In this document: in pieces, positions 1 through 6,064 of the stretch | Numbering within the stretch: the stretch's first letter is position 1 | Layout of the letters: each line of letters begins with the position of its first letter | Origin: Planctomycetota bacterium | Lineage (GTDB): Bacteria; Planctomycetota; DG-23; SLPQ01 | Assembly (NCBI GenBank): GCA_021160625.1 | Contig: JAGHCE010000011.1 | Coordinates: forward strand, 1-10,389 | DNA length: 10,389 nucleotides | Reading direction: 5' to 3' | Program-made: the position numbers and the translations under genes | Notes under the pieces: model-generated | The model's input: only the letters and a program-made list of their open reading frames with translations | The model's database searches: none | What the model was told of the DNA's origin: nothing

Positions 1-113
1 GGGTGCTCCACCTCGCAGGCTACCGGGACGATACGCCCGCGAGCAGGCGCCGGATGAGGACCGCCGAGGCCGCCGTCGGGCAGATTCTCCAAGCGAACCC
101 GCCGCGGCCGTAG
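1..113 (+). CDS. ybeY: Endoribonuclease YbeY, C-terminal fragment
   Basis: This is the last 36 codons of a gene entering from the left edge, ending at TAG 111-113. The readable peptide begins VLHLAGYRDDTPASRRRM. This matches the end of the YbeY metal-binding motif (HGxLHLxGY) and the charged helix that follows it. YbeY is a metal-dependent RNase for 16S rRNA 3'-end maturation and ribosome quality control. The first zinc His lies outside the window and the second is visible in LHL. The position of the third His holds Asp (GYRDD), as I recall from Bacteroidetes-type YbeY (GYKDK), so it is probably a functional variant. The downstream CNNM/CorC gene is the classical ybeY neighbour and supports the call. 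The fragment is short, so the identification rests on one motif plus synteny. Confidence 0.8.
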   Translation, partial: VLHLAGYRDDTPASRRRMRTAEAAVGQILQANPPRP

Positions 114-208
114 GAACCCAATGCGCCGCGGCCTCCGCAAGCGAGAAACGCCCCGACGGCAGCACCAGGCGGCCCAACGCGAGGCGCGGGTTTGTCCTGT
201 GTCAGGAA

Positions 209-214
209 AAGGAG
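209..214 (+). promoter_or_regulatory. Ribosome binding site setting the CNNM/CorC start
   Basis: AAGGAG lies 11 nt before ATG 226. An in-frame ATG at 121 would add 35 basic, non-conserved residues and has no good Shine-Dalgarno site. TTG 217 is only 2 nt from the site. ATG 226 also puts the first membrane helix at the N-terminus, as in the family. The 112 nt between the ybeY stop and this start hold no other convincing signal apart from a 5-bp hairpin (TCCTG-TGT-CAGGA, 196-208) just upstream of the site. Confidence 0.6.
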
Positions 215-225
215 CCTTGATAGAA

Positions 226-1494
226 ATGACCGAGCCCCTCACACTTGCCGTTTTCGCGGCACTCTCGCTCGTGGCGGCGCTTTTCCACCGCGCTTTGTGC
301 TCGGCCTCTCCCGCCCGGCTTGAGGAACTAAACGACAAGTACCGCTCCTACGACAAACTCCCCGACATAGACGACGCGACGGCAACCGCCGGGGCGCTCA
401 AGATCGGCGTCTACGCGGTGCTCGTATCCTTCATATCAATCCGTACGTTCGCTGCGCTCGAAGGGGCAACTGCGGCGTACATCGCGGCAGTGGCCGCATC
501 GGTGGCGGCGCTTGCGGTCTGCGAGGCGGTGGCGTTGGTGGGAGCGGGGCACCACTCGGGGCGAATGCTCTACCGGGTGCTGCCGCTGGTGAGCGCCTTC
601 TCCTCGGTGGGCACGGCGATGCTTACCGTGGGCGGGGCCCTCGGAGGCTTTTTCGCAAGGCTTCTCGGGCGCGAGGCGCCGCTGGCGCCCGACGAGGCCG
701 CCGAGGAAGAGATGCTTGACGCGGTAAGCGAAGGCGAACGCCAGGGCGTAATCGAGGACCAGGAACGCGAGATGATCGAGAGCATCATCGAGTTCAAGGA
801 CGTCGAGGTCGCCGAGGTTATGACGCCGCGCACCGAGCTTACAAGCTTGAGCGGCGATACGAACCTTCAGGAAACGATCCCCACCATCGTGGCCAGCGGG
901 CACAGCCGCCTGCCGGTCTGGTCCGAAAACGCCGACAACATAGTCGGCGTGCTGTACGTAAAAGACATCCTCCAACATATCGACACCCCCGGGGGCCTCG
1001 ACGCCACCGTGCGAAGCGTGATGCGCGCGCCTTACTTCGTCCCGGAGACGAAGATGGTAAACGATCTGCTGCAGGAGTTTCGCGCGATGAACATTCATAT
1101 GGCAATAGTCCTCGACGAGTACGGAGGGACATCCGGCATAGTGACGATCGAGGATATACTCGAGGAAATCGTGGGTGAAATCGAGGACGAGTTCGACGGC
1201 TACGAGCCCCCCGACATCAGCAGCACCGGTGAGGGTCGGGCCTTCGTCGCCGGGCATACGCCGATAGACGAGGTCAACAAGGCGCTGGGTACGACACTCA
1301 GCGAAAACGACGAATACGAGACCATCGCGGGGTACGTGCTTTTCCGCACGGGGAGAATCCCGCGGCCCGGGGAGACGTTCGAGTGGGAAGGCGCCGGCTT
1401 CCGAATACTGGAGGCCGACGAGCGCCACATAGAGCAGCTCACGGTGGAGGTGTCCGAACGCGCCGACGGACACCTGGACCGCAAAGAGGAGTGA
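226..1494 (+). CDS. CNNM/CorC (HlyC/CorC, UPF0053) family membrane protein with CBS pair
   Basis: 422 aa from ATG 226. The N-terminal region is hydrophobic, with likely membrane helices near residues 6-26, 57-78, 81-107 and 118-146 (DUF21/CNNM domain). A cytoplasmic acidic linker follows (SEGERQGVIEDQEREMI, about 168-184), then a CBS pair starting around VAEVMTPRTEL (195-205) and VRSVMRAPYFV (262-272), with the family motif LDEYGGTSGIVTIEDILEEI at 296-315. The C-terminal CorC_HlyC domain spans about 330-410. Family members are linked to Mg2+/Co2+ transport or Mg2+ resistance; the substrate cannot be read here. The DUF21 part is divergent: where canonical members have FSGSE-A after helix 1, this one reads LFHRALCSAS. 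The gene sits after ybeY, as ybeX/corC often does, and 7 nt before recO, so it probably shares a transcript with recO. The family call is firm; the transport role is not. Confidence 0.88.
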   Translation: MTEPLTLAVFAALSLVAALFHRALCSASPARLEELNDKYRSYDKLPDIDDATATAGALKIGVYAVLVSFISIRTFAALEGATAAYIAAVAASVAALAVCEAVALVGAGHHSGRMLYRVLPLVSAFSSVGTAMLTVGGALGGFFARLLGREAPLAPDEAAEEEMLDAVSEGERQGVIEDQEREMIESIIEFKDVEVAEVMTPRTELTSLSGDTNLQETIPTIVASGHSRLPVWSENADNIVGVLYVKDILQHIDTPGGLDATVRSVMRAPYFVPETKMVNDLLQEFRAMNIHMAIVLDEYGGTSGIVTIEDILEEIVGEIEDEFDGYEPPDISSTGEGRAFVAGHTPIDEVNKALGTTLSENDEYETIAGYVLFRTGRIPRPGETFEWEGAGFRILEADERHIEQLTVEVSERADGHLDRKEE

Positions 1495-1501
1495 GGCGAG
1501 A

Positions 1502-2290
1502 GTGGCGATTGAGAAGGCGACTGGGATAACCGTACGCCTGGCCGACTACAGCGAGACGAGCCAGATTGCGACATTCGTCACGGACGTCGCCGGCAGGCTC
1601 TCGGCCATAGCCAAGGGCGCCAGGAGGACCAACAGCGCCACAGGCGGGCCGCTGGACCTGCTGACGGTAAACGAGATAGTCTTTTCCACATCGAGGTCCG
1701 GCGGGCTTGCGACGCTGAGGGAAGCCCGGACGATGGAGCAGTTCCCGGCCCTCGGCAGGTGTGTGCCTCGCTACTACGCGGCGCTCTACTGTGCGGAGGT
1801 TTCAGCCTTTTACAGCGAGGGAAGCGAGGGTTCGAGCGGACATTTCGACCTGCTCAGGGACTCGCTTCGCGCCCTCTCAAACGTGCAGGAGGAGTCGCTG
1901 ACGAACATCCTGTTCTATTTCGAAAGCCACGTGCTGGCGGTCTCGGGGCTCTCGCCGAACCTGGCGACCTGCGCGCGCTGCGGCAGAGGGGTCCCCACGC
2001 GGGGGCCTGCCCGCATCTCGCTTGAAGACGGGGGCCTCCTGTGCGACGCCTGCAGCGGCGGCGTTGAAATCAGGCGTGGCAGCCTCGCCGCGCTCAGGCG
2101 CATCTTCGAATCGACACCGCAGAATGTGCAGCGCCTGAAGCTCGGCCGTGACCTGCACAGGGACGTAAGCGGTTTCCTGGCCGCCGCGGTGGCCCACGGT
2201 GCGGGGCGTGTGCCGCGCCTCCTTCGCTACGTCAGGCCGGACGCCGGGAACATCCGGCAACGATGGATGGGCGCTCCAGTGAATCGCTAA
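1502..2290 (+). CDS. recO: DNA repair protein RecO
   Basis: 262 aa from GTG 1502. The start is chosen because it gives the usual RecO N-terminus (TGITVRLADYSETS then GRLSAIAKGARR, residues 7-42). Purine-rich GAGG at 1494-1497 precedes it, overlapping the stop of the upstream gene. RecO is a cytoplasmic recombination mediator: it binds SSB-coated DNA through an N-terminal OB fold (about 1-80) and, with RecR, loads RecA at gaps. A helical C-terminal domain follows. It carries a four-cysteine zinc knuckle at C157, C160, C181 and C184 (CARC and CDAC). The length is normal for the family (about 240-270 aa). Arginine is encoded by AGG 11 times out of 29 by my count, against CGC 10, which is notable in a GC-rich gene. 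The gene is probably the last of the ybeY-CNNM-recO unit, since a 160-nt gap with a promoter follows. Confidence 0.92.
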   Translation: MAIEKATGITVRLADYSETSQIATFVTDVAGRLSAIAKGARRTNSATGGPLDLLTVNEIVFSTSRSGGLATLREARTMEQFPALGRCVPRYYAALYCAEVSAFYSEGSEGSSGHFDLLRDSLRALSNVQEESLTNILFYFESHVLAVSGLSPNLATCARCGRGVPTRGPARISLEDGGLLCDACSGGVEIRRGSLAALRRIFESTPQNVQRLKLGRDLHRDVSGFLAAAVAHGAGRVPRLLRYVRPDAGNIRQRWMGAPVNR

Positions 2291-2322
2291 GCGAACGTGG
2301 TGTCGGCGCCGCAGGATGGGTA

Positions 2323-2342
2323 CCGGCGGATGGGCGCGCCGG
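2323..2342 (+). other. GC-rich stem-loop after recO
   Basis: CCGGCG (2323-2328) pairs with CGCCGG (2337-2342) across an 8-nt loop. It lies 33 nt after the recO stop and just before the promoter of the next unit, where a terminator would be expected. There is no T-run behind it (GCAGACAACG follows), so it is not a canonical intrinsic terminator. It could be a 3' processing or stabilising hairpin, or chance in GC-rich DNA. Confidence 0.3.
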
Positions 2343-2364
2343 GCAGACAACGGGACGAAGCAAC

Positions 2365-2392
2365 TTGATAAGAAGAGGCCCCAACCTATAAT
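2365..2392 (+). promoter_or_regulatory. Sigma70-type promoter for the bamD-lptE-ftsH unit
   Basis: The -35 box TTGATA (2365-2370, 5 of 6 to TTGACA) and -10 box TATAAT (2387-2392, 6 of 6) are separated by 16 nt. They lie in the only large gap of the window. Transcription would start near 2399-2400, giving a leader of about 50 nt before ATG 2451. The local AT-rich composition stands out in an otherwise GC-rich region. No operator was recognised around it. Confidence 0.72.
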
Positions 2393-2450
2393 GTGTGATA
2401 TGAGATGCCGTCCAGCATAAATCCTGCGACTGCGTGCCGGAGATGGTCAT

Positions 2451-3425
2451 ATGAAGTCCGCACTTGAGACTGCGTTAAGGGCGTCACTGGCGGTAGCAGC
2501 GCTTGGGCTGCTTTCGGCCGCAGCGGCGGCCGGCATTGTATGGACTCCCGAAAAGGGCTGGTGTAAATCCCCCGACACAGAGGCTCTGAAGGGTTCCGCA
2601 GAGTTTGACCGCGCCTTCGAGCTCTATGTCGCCGGCAAGTACTCCAAGTCGTCACATATCCTCGAAAACGTCGTCGAAACGGCCGCTGGGCCGCTGAAAG
2701 AAGACGCCTCGATACTCCTGGCCGAATGCCTCCTAGGAAAAAAGGACTACAGGGGCGCGCTGGCCGGGTTTGGGGCGTTTGCTAGGGACTATCCCGGCTC
2801 CCGTCACCTTTCCAGGGCGATGGAGGGGCAGCTTGAAATTGCGCGGGCATTGTTGTCAGGAGAAAAAATCAGGCTCTTCGCGCTGCGGATATGGCCGGCT
2901 TACTGGCTGGGCGAAAAGGCGGTCGACAAGATCGCCTCGGCGCGGCCACTGAGCATCTATGCCCGTAAGGCGCAGATGGTTCTTGCGCGGTCGTATTTCC
3001 GCAGGCGCCTCTACATAGAGGCGGCGGCGACGTACAGGCAGGCCGTCGAGCTTTTCCCCAACGGCCCCCACATAGCGGAAGCCCTTCTGGGCTTAAGCAG
3101 GAGCTACATTGAGGACACGGCCGGCCCCGGCTACAATCCCCTGCCCTATTACGGGTCCACCTCGGTGGCGCGGGACCTGCTGCGGACGTATCCGGCCTCA
3201 CCTGAGGCGAAGGCGGCTCTTGATGTGGAAACGAAGGCCGCGATCGGCCTGTCTCGGCACTACTTTGCCATAGCAAAATGGTACCTCAAGATGGGTAAGA
3301 CCAATGCGGCGGTGGTCTACTTCGGCAAGGTCTCAAAAGAGTATCCGCAGACCCGTTGCGGCAAGAGGGCGAAAGTTCTCGTGGAAACCCTGAGCGGGAC
3401 CGCAGGGGACAAAGATGGGAAGTAG
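2451..3425 (+). CDS. BamD-like (YfiO-type) TPR protein, exported
   Basis: 324 aa. GGAG at 2439-2442 lies 8 nt before ATG 2451. Residues 1-27 form a Sec-type signal peptide (basic start, hydrophobic ASLAVAALGLLSAAAAAG) with a likely cleavage after an Ala near 26-27. The mature part opens with WTPEKGW (31-37), a tryptophan motif I recall from BamD-like proteins of planctomycetes and related phyla. TPR-like helical pairs follow: about 49-78 (FDRAFELYVAGKYSKSSHIL), 86-115, 166-203 (ARSYFRRRLYIEAAATYRQA) and 264-300 (AIAKWYLKMGKTNAAVVYF). The segment GYNPLPYY then VARDLLRTYPASPEA (227-253) also fits the YfiO/BamD family. BamD is the essential periplasmic TPR subunit of the outer-membrane beta-barrel assembly machine. 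No lipobox Cys follows the signal peptide; the first Cys of the mature part is C38, inside the tryptophan motif, so it is not an obvious lipoprotein. It overlaps lptE by 11 nt. A general TPR scaffold remains possible. Confidence 0.72.
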   Translation: MKSALETALRASLAVAALGLLSAAAAAGIVWTPEKGWCKSPDTEALKGSAEFDRAFELYVAGKYSKSSHILENVVETAAGPLKEDASILLAECLLGKKDYRGALAGFGAFARDYPGSRHLSRAMEGQLEIARALLSGEKIRLFALRIWPAYWLGEKAVDKIASARPLSIYARKAQMVLARSYFRRRLYIEAAATYRQAVELFPNGPHIAEALLGLSRSYIEDTAGPGYNPLPYYGSTSVARDLLRTYPASPEAKAALDVETKAAIGLSRHYFAIAKWYLKMGKTNAAVVYFGKVSKEYPQTRCGKRAKVLVETLSGTAGDKDGK

Positions 3426-3924
3426 AGAGACACTCGCCGGACTTTCGCTGGCGCTGGTCGTCGCCCTGGTGATATCCGCAACCGGTTGCGGCTATCACGC
3501 AGGCTACGCGGCCAGGAAAGACATAGGGACCGTTGCCGTCGGCGTTTTCGGCAACCGCACGTTTTACCGCGATATCGAGACCGATTTCACAAGGGCGGTG
3601 ATATCCGAGATTCAAAAGAACACGCCCTACAGGATCGTCGCGTCCGGTGAGGCCGACGCAATACTGGAAGGCGAAATAGTCTCCTACCGCAAGACTATGC
3701 TGCAGGAGAGTGCCGATGACGAGCCCATGGAAGTGCAGGTCGTCCTGACGGTGAACGCGACGCTCAGGAACCGGCGAAACGGTGCAGTGCTCTTCAAGAA
3801 CAGCGTGCGGGAGGCCGAGGACTATGCGCCGGCGGCCGGCGAAAACGAGAGTGGAATGTGGCCCCGGCTTTCGCGCCGCACGGCCGAGCTCCTCGTGGAG
3901 CGGGCCTTCGACGCCGACTGGTAG
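3415..3924 (+). CDS. lptE: LPS-assembly lipoprotein LptE
   Basis: 169 aa, starting inside the 3' end of the TPR gene, with AGGGGA at 3404-3409 five nt upstream, so translation is probably coupled. Residues 1-24 are a lipoprotein signal with lipobox ATGC, putting the lipidated Cys at 25. The CGYH that follows is the typical start of mature LptE. The rest fits the LptE alpha/beta fold: GTVAVGVFGNRTFYRDIETDFTRAV near 38-62, then EADAILEGEIVSYRKTML, a DEPMEVQVVLTVNATLRN strand region and a C-terminal helix (RRTAELLVERAFDADW). LptE plugs the LptD barrel in the outer membrane and helps deliver LPS to the cell surface. LptD itself is not in the window. A 30-nt near-perfect palindrome lies over codons 19-28 (listed separately). 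The neighbouring BamD-like gene supports an envelope-assembly pair. Confidence 0.85.
   Translation: MGSRETLAGLSLALVVALVISATGCGYHAGYAARKDIGTVAVGVFGNRTFYRDIETDFTRAVISEIQKNTPYRIVASGEADAILEGEIVSYRKTMLQESADDEPMEVQVVLTVNATLRNRRNGAVLFKNSVREAEDYAPAAGENESGMWPRLSRRTAELLVERAFDADW
3469..3498 (+). repeat. 30-nt near-perfect palindrome in lptE
   Basis: The core CCGCAACCGGTTGCGG (3476-3491) is a perfect 16-nt palindrome. It is flanked by GTGATA (3469-3474) and its exact reverse complement TATCAC (3493-3498), so 14 of 15 pairs match; only 3475/3492 (T/C) fails. It covers the lptE codons for VISATGCGYH, the lipobox and first mature residues. The opposite strand in the same register reads VIAATGCGYH. In RNA it would form a strong hairpin of about 12 pairs with a CCGG loop. 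As DNA it looks like a dyad-symmetric protein site. Its function is unknown. Confidence 0.6.
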
Positions 3925-3930
3925 ACAGCG

Positions 3931-3963
3931 CGGCCGGGCGTAGCGGCCGGAACGAGTATTTTT
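3931..3963 (+). other. Stem-loop and short T-run before ftsH
   Basis: CGGCCG (3931-3936) pairs with CGGCCG (3944-3949) around a 7-nt loop. A TTTTT run follows at 3959-3963, nine nt past the stem. It sits in the 58-nt gap between lptE and ftsH. The distance between stem and T-run is too long for a standard intrinsic terminator, and ftsH has no obvious promoter of its own here. At most it is an attenuator or an RNA processing hairpin that tunes ftsH relative to lptE. Confidence 0.25.
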
Positions 3964-3982
3964 CGGACGCCTGGGAGAAATG

Positions 3983-5989
3983 ATGGAAAACAAGGGCCAG
4001 GAGCCGGGTGGGGGCAAACAGACAAAGCCCCCTGCGCGCTTTCAGCCTCCGCGGGCGGTCCTTATGCTGCTTCTGGCATTCGGGCTGATATACCTGCTGA
4101 CGATGATTCTCGCAAAGCCGATGGGCAGCTCCGACAAGCCGCGCCGCAGCGACTTCGATGAGCAGCTCAAGACCGGCAAGGTCACGTTCGTCGACATAAC
4201 CCCCAGCCGTGCCAAGGTCACCCTCAGCACCGGCGCTGAGGAATATGAGAAGTACCAGTTCGCCCTTACAGGCACAGACGACGCAGCGAAGCTGGGCGAG
4301 CAGCTCACCGCGTACAACGAAGCCCATCCTGACGCAAAGATAAGCTACGACACACACGGGGAAAACAAACTGCTGGGGTTTCTGCTGACGGTCGTGGCAC
4401 CGTCTGCAGTCCTGCTGCTTTTGTTGTACTTCGTATTCTTCCGATCTATGAGCCGCGCCGGCGGGTCGGGGGTGCTTTCCTTCGGCAAGAGCCGCGCGAA
4501 AGTCGCGGCCAAGGGCCAGATCAAGGTGACATTTGACGACGTGGCCGGGATAGAGGAGGCCAAGGAAGAGGTCCAGGAGATAATCGAATTCCTCAGGAAC
4601 CCCGAGAAGTTCCGCCGTATCGGCGCGCGGGTTCCAAGGGGCGTGCTGCTGGTGGGAGCACCGGGGACGGGCAAGACCCTTCTCGCGAAGGCCATAGCCG
4701 GCGAAGCGAACGTGCCGTTCTACAGCATCTCCGGAAGCGATTTCGTGGAGATGTTCGTGGGCGTGGGCGCCTCCCGTGTGCGGGACCTCTTCCGCCAGGC
4801 CAAGGAAAGCGCGCCCTGCATCATATTCCTCGACGAGATAGACGCCGTGGGCCGCAAGAGGGGCGGCTCGTTCACCGGCGGCGGCCACGACGAGCGAGAA
4901 CAGACGCTAAACGCCATTCTCGTGGAGATGGACGGGTTCGAGTCCGACCAGAGCGTGGTTATTGTCGCGGCCACGAACCGCCCCGACGTCCTCGACCCGG
5001 CGCTCAAGCGCCCCGGGAGGTTCGACCGTGAGGTAATGGTGGATATGCCCGACGTCAAGGGACGCGAGCAGATTCTCAAGGTCCACGCGCGCAAGGTGAA
5101 GATGGCGGATGACATCGACCTGAGCATTATGGCGCGCGGGACGCCGATGTTCACGGGGGCCGACCTTGAAGCGATAATCAACGAGGCGGCCATCCTGGCT
5201 GCGCTCAATGACCAGGAGGTCGTGACGATGCCGGACCTCGAGGAGGCTAGGGACAAGGTGCGGTGGGGCCGCCAGCGTCGCTCAAGGGTAATGACCGCCG
5301 AAGACAACCGGATAACGGCATTCCACGAAAGCGGCCACGCCGTCGCCACCAAGCTCCTCCCCGAGGTCGAGCCACTCCACAAGGTCACGATCATCCCGCG
5401 CGGGATGGCGCTGGGCGCCACGATGCAACTGCCGGAAAGAGACAAGTACCACGTCAGCCGCAAGGAGCTTCTTGGGAACATTGTGTGTCTTCTTGCGGGC
5501 CGCGTGGCCGAGGAGATGTTCTGCGACGACATCTCAAGCGGCGCCAGGGACGACATTCGGCGAGCCACCGGCCTCGCGAGACTTATGGTCCGCGAGTGGG
5601 GGATGAGCGACAATATAGGCCTGGTTTTTTACGGAGACGACGAGACGGAAAACACCTTTGAACCCCTCAAGACCAGGTCTTTCAGCGAGGCGACGGCTGT
5701 CGAAATAGATGACGAGGTCAAGAATATCGTCGACTCCTGTTACAAGCGGACCAGGAAAATCCTCGGGGAACACCGGGGAGCGCTTCAGCGCGTCGCCGAG
5801 GCGCTTCTCGAAAAGGAGGTCCTCGAAAGCGCTGACGTCGAGGCCCTTATGAAAGACCAGAAGCAGGTCGCCGAGGTGGTGAAGCGACTCGACCCTGAGA
5901 GCCTTGAAAGCGCCGATGGTGACACGCTTTTGAAAGACCCTGCGGACCAAGATATAAGTGCCGGGCCCGAATCTGCCGATGAGGGATAG
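3983..5989 (+). CDS. ftsH: ATP-dependent zinc metalloprotease FtsH
   Basis: 668 aa. Two adjacent ATGs (3980, 3983) follow GGGAG at 3973-3977; the second has the better spacing (5 nt). Domains in order: helix 1 at about 24-43; periplasmic region about 44-129; helix 2 at about 130-153; AAA+ module with Walker A GAPGTGKT (225-232), pore motif FVG (258-260), Walker B IIFLDE (280-285) and a second region of homology ending in RPGRFDRE with arginine fingers R343 and R346; protease domain with HESGH zinc site (448-452) and third ligand Asp in GARDDI (D524). All catalytic residues are present, so it should be active. FtsH is a hexameric inner-membrane protease that degrades misfolded membrane proteins and specific regulators; in E. 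coli it controls LPS level through LpxC. The C-terminal tail holds two copies of a 13-residue motif (LESADVEALMKDQ at 614-626, LESADGDTLLKDP at 641-653). ftsH-folP order is common among bacteria. Confidence 0.96.
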   Translation: MENKGQEPGGGKQTKPPARFQPPRAVLMLLLAFGLIYLLTMILAKPMGSSDKPRRSDFDEQLKTGKVTFVDITPSRAKVTLSTGAEEYEKYQFALTGTDDAAKLGEQLTAYNEAHPDAKISYDTHGENKLLGFLLTVVAPSAVLLLLLYFVFFRSMSRAGGSGVLSFGKSRAKVAAKGQIKVTFDDVAGIEEAKEEVQEIIEFLRNPEKFRRIGARVPRGVLLVGAPGTGKTLLAKAIAGEANVPFYSISGSDFVEMFVGVGASRVRDLFRQAKESAPCIIFLDEIDAVGRKRGGSFTGGGHDEREQTLNAILVEMDGFESDQSVVIVAATNRPDVLDPALKRPGRFDREVMVDMPDVKGREQILKVHARKVKMADDIDLSIMARGTPMFTGADLEAIINEAAILAALNDQEVVTMPDLEEARDKVRWGRQRRSRVMTAEDNRITAFHESGHAVATKLLPEVEPLHKVTIIPRGMALGATMQLPERDKYHVSRKELLGNIVCLLAGRVAEEMFCDDISSGARDDIRRATGLARLMVREWGMSDNIGLVFYGDDETENTFEPLKTRSFSEATAVEIDDEVKNIVDSCYKRTRKILGEHRGALQRVAEALLEKEVLESADVEALMKDQKQVAEVVKRLDPESLESADGDTLLKDPADQDISAGPESADEG

Positions 5990-6052
5990 GCCCCGGTGCC
6001 CACAAGCCGTGTACAGAGGGAGACAGAGGCGCATTCGCCTTTGCCGCACAGC

Positions 6053-6058
6053 GGGGGA
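6053..6058 (+). promoter_or_regulatory. Ribosome binding site favouring the internal folP start
   Basis: GGGGGA lies 6 nt before ATG 6065. An alternative GTG at 5996 has a GAGGGA 9 nt upstream inside the ftsH end, and would add 23 polar residues that do not resemble the family. ATG 6065 places the start about 12 residues before the first recognisable part of the N-terminal domain. A small hairpin (AGGCG-CATT-CGCCT, 6027-6040) lies between the two candidate starts. Confidence 0.5.
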
Positions 6059-6064
6059 TTGCCT

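Noticed and set aside
121..225. Upstream extension of the CNNM/CorC protein from ATG 121
   Set aside because: The 35 added residues are basic and unlike the family, without a ribosome binding site; ATG 226 is better supported.
436..1473. Long open frame on the minus strand opposite the CNNM/CorC gene (345 aa)
   Set aside because: His/Arg-rich, no recognisable motif, fully antisense to a conserved gene; typical of GC-rich DNA where the antisense frame lacks stops.
2291..2450. Riboswitch or small RNA in the gap after recO
   Set aside because: Beyond the promoter and one stem-loop I could not recognise a conserved RNA fold; the predicted leader is only about 50 nt.
3794..4888. Minus-strand open frame of 364 aa opposite lptE and ftsH
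   Set aside because: Composition is Ala/Arg/His-rich and it mirrors the ftsH coding strand; no ribosome binding site or homology seen.
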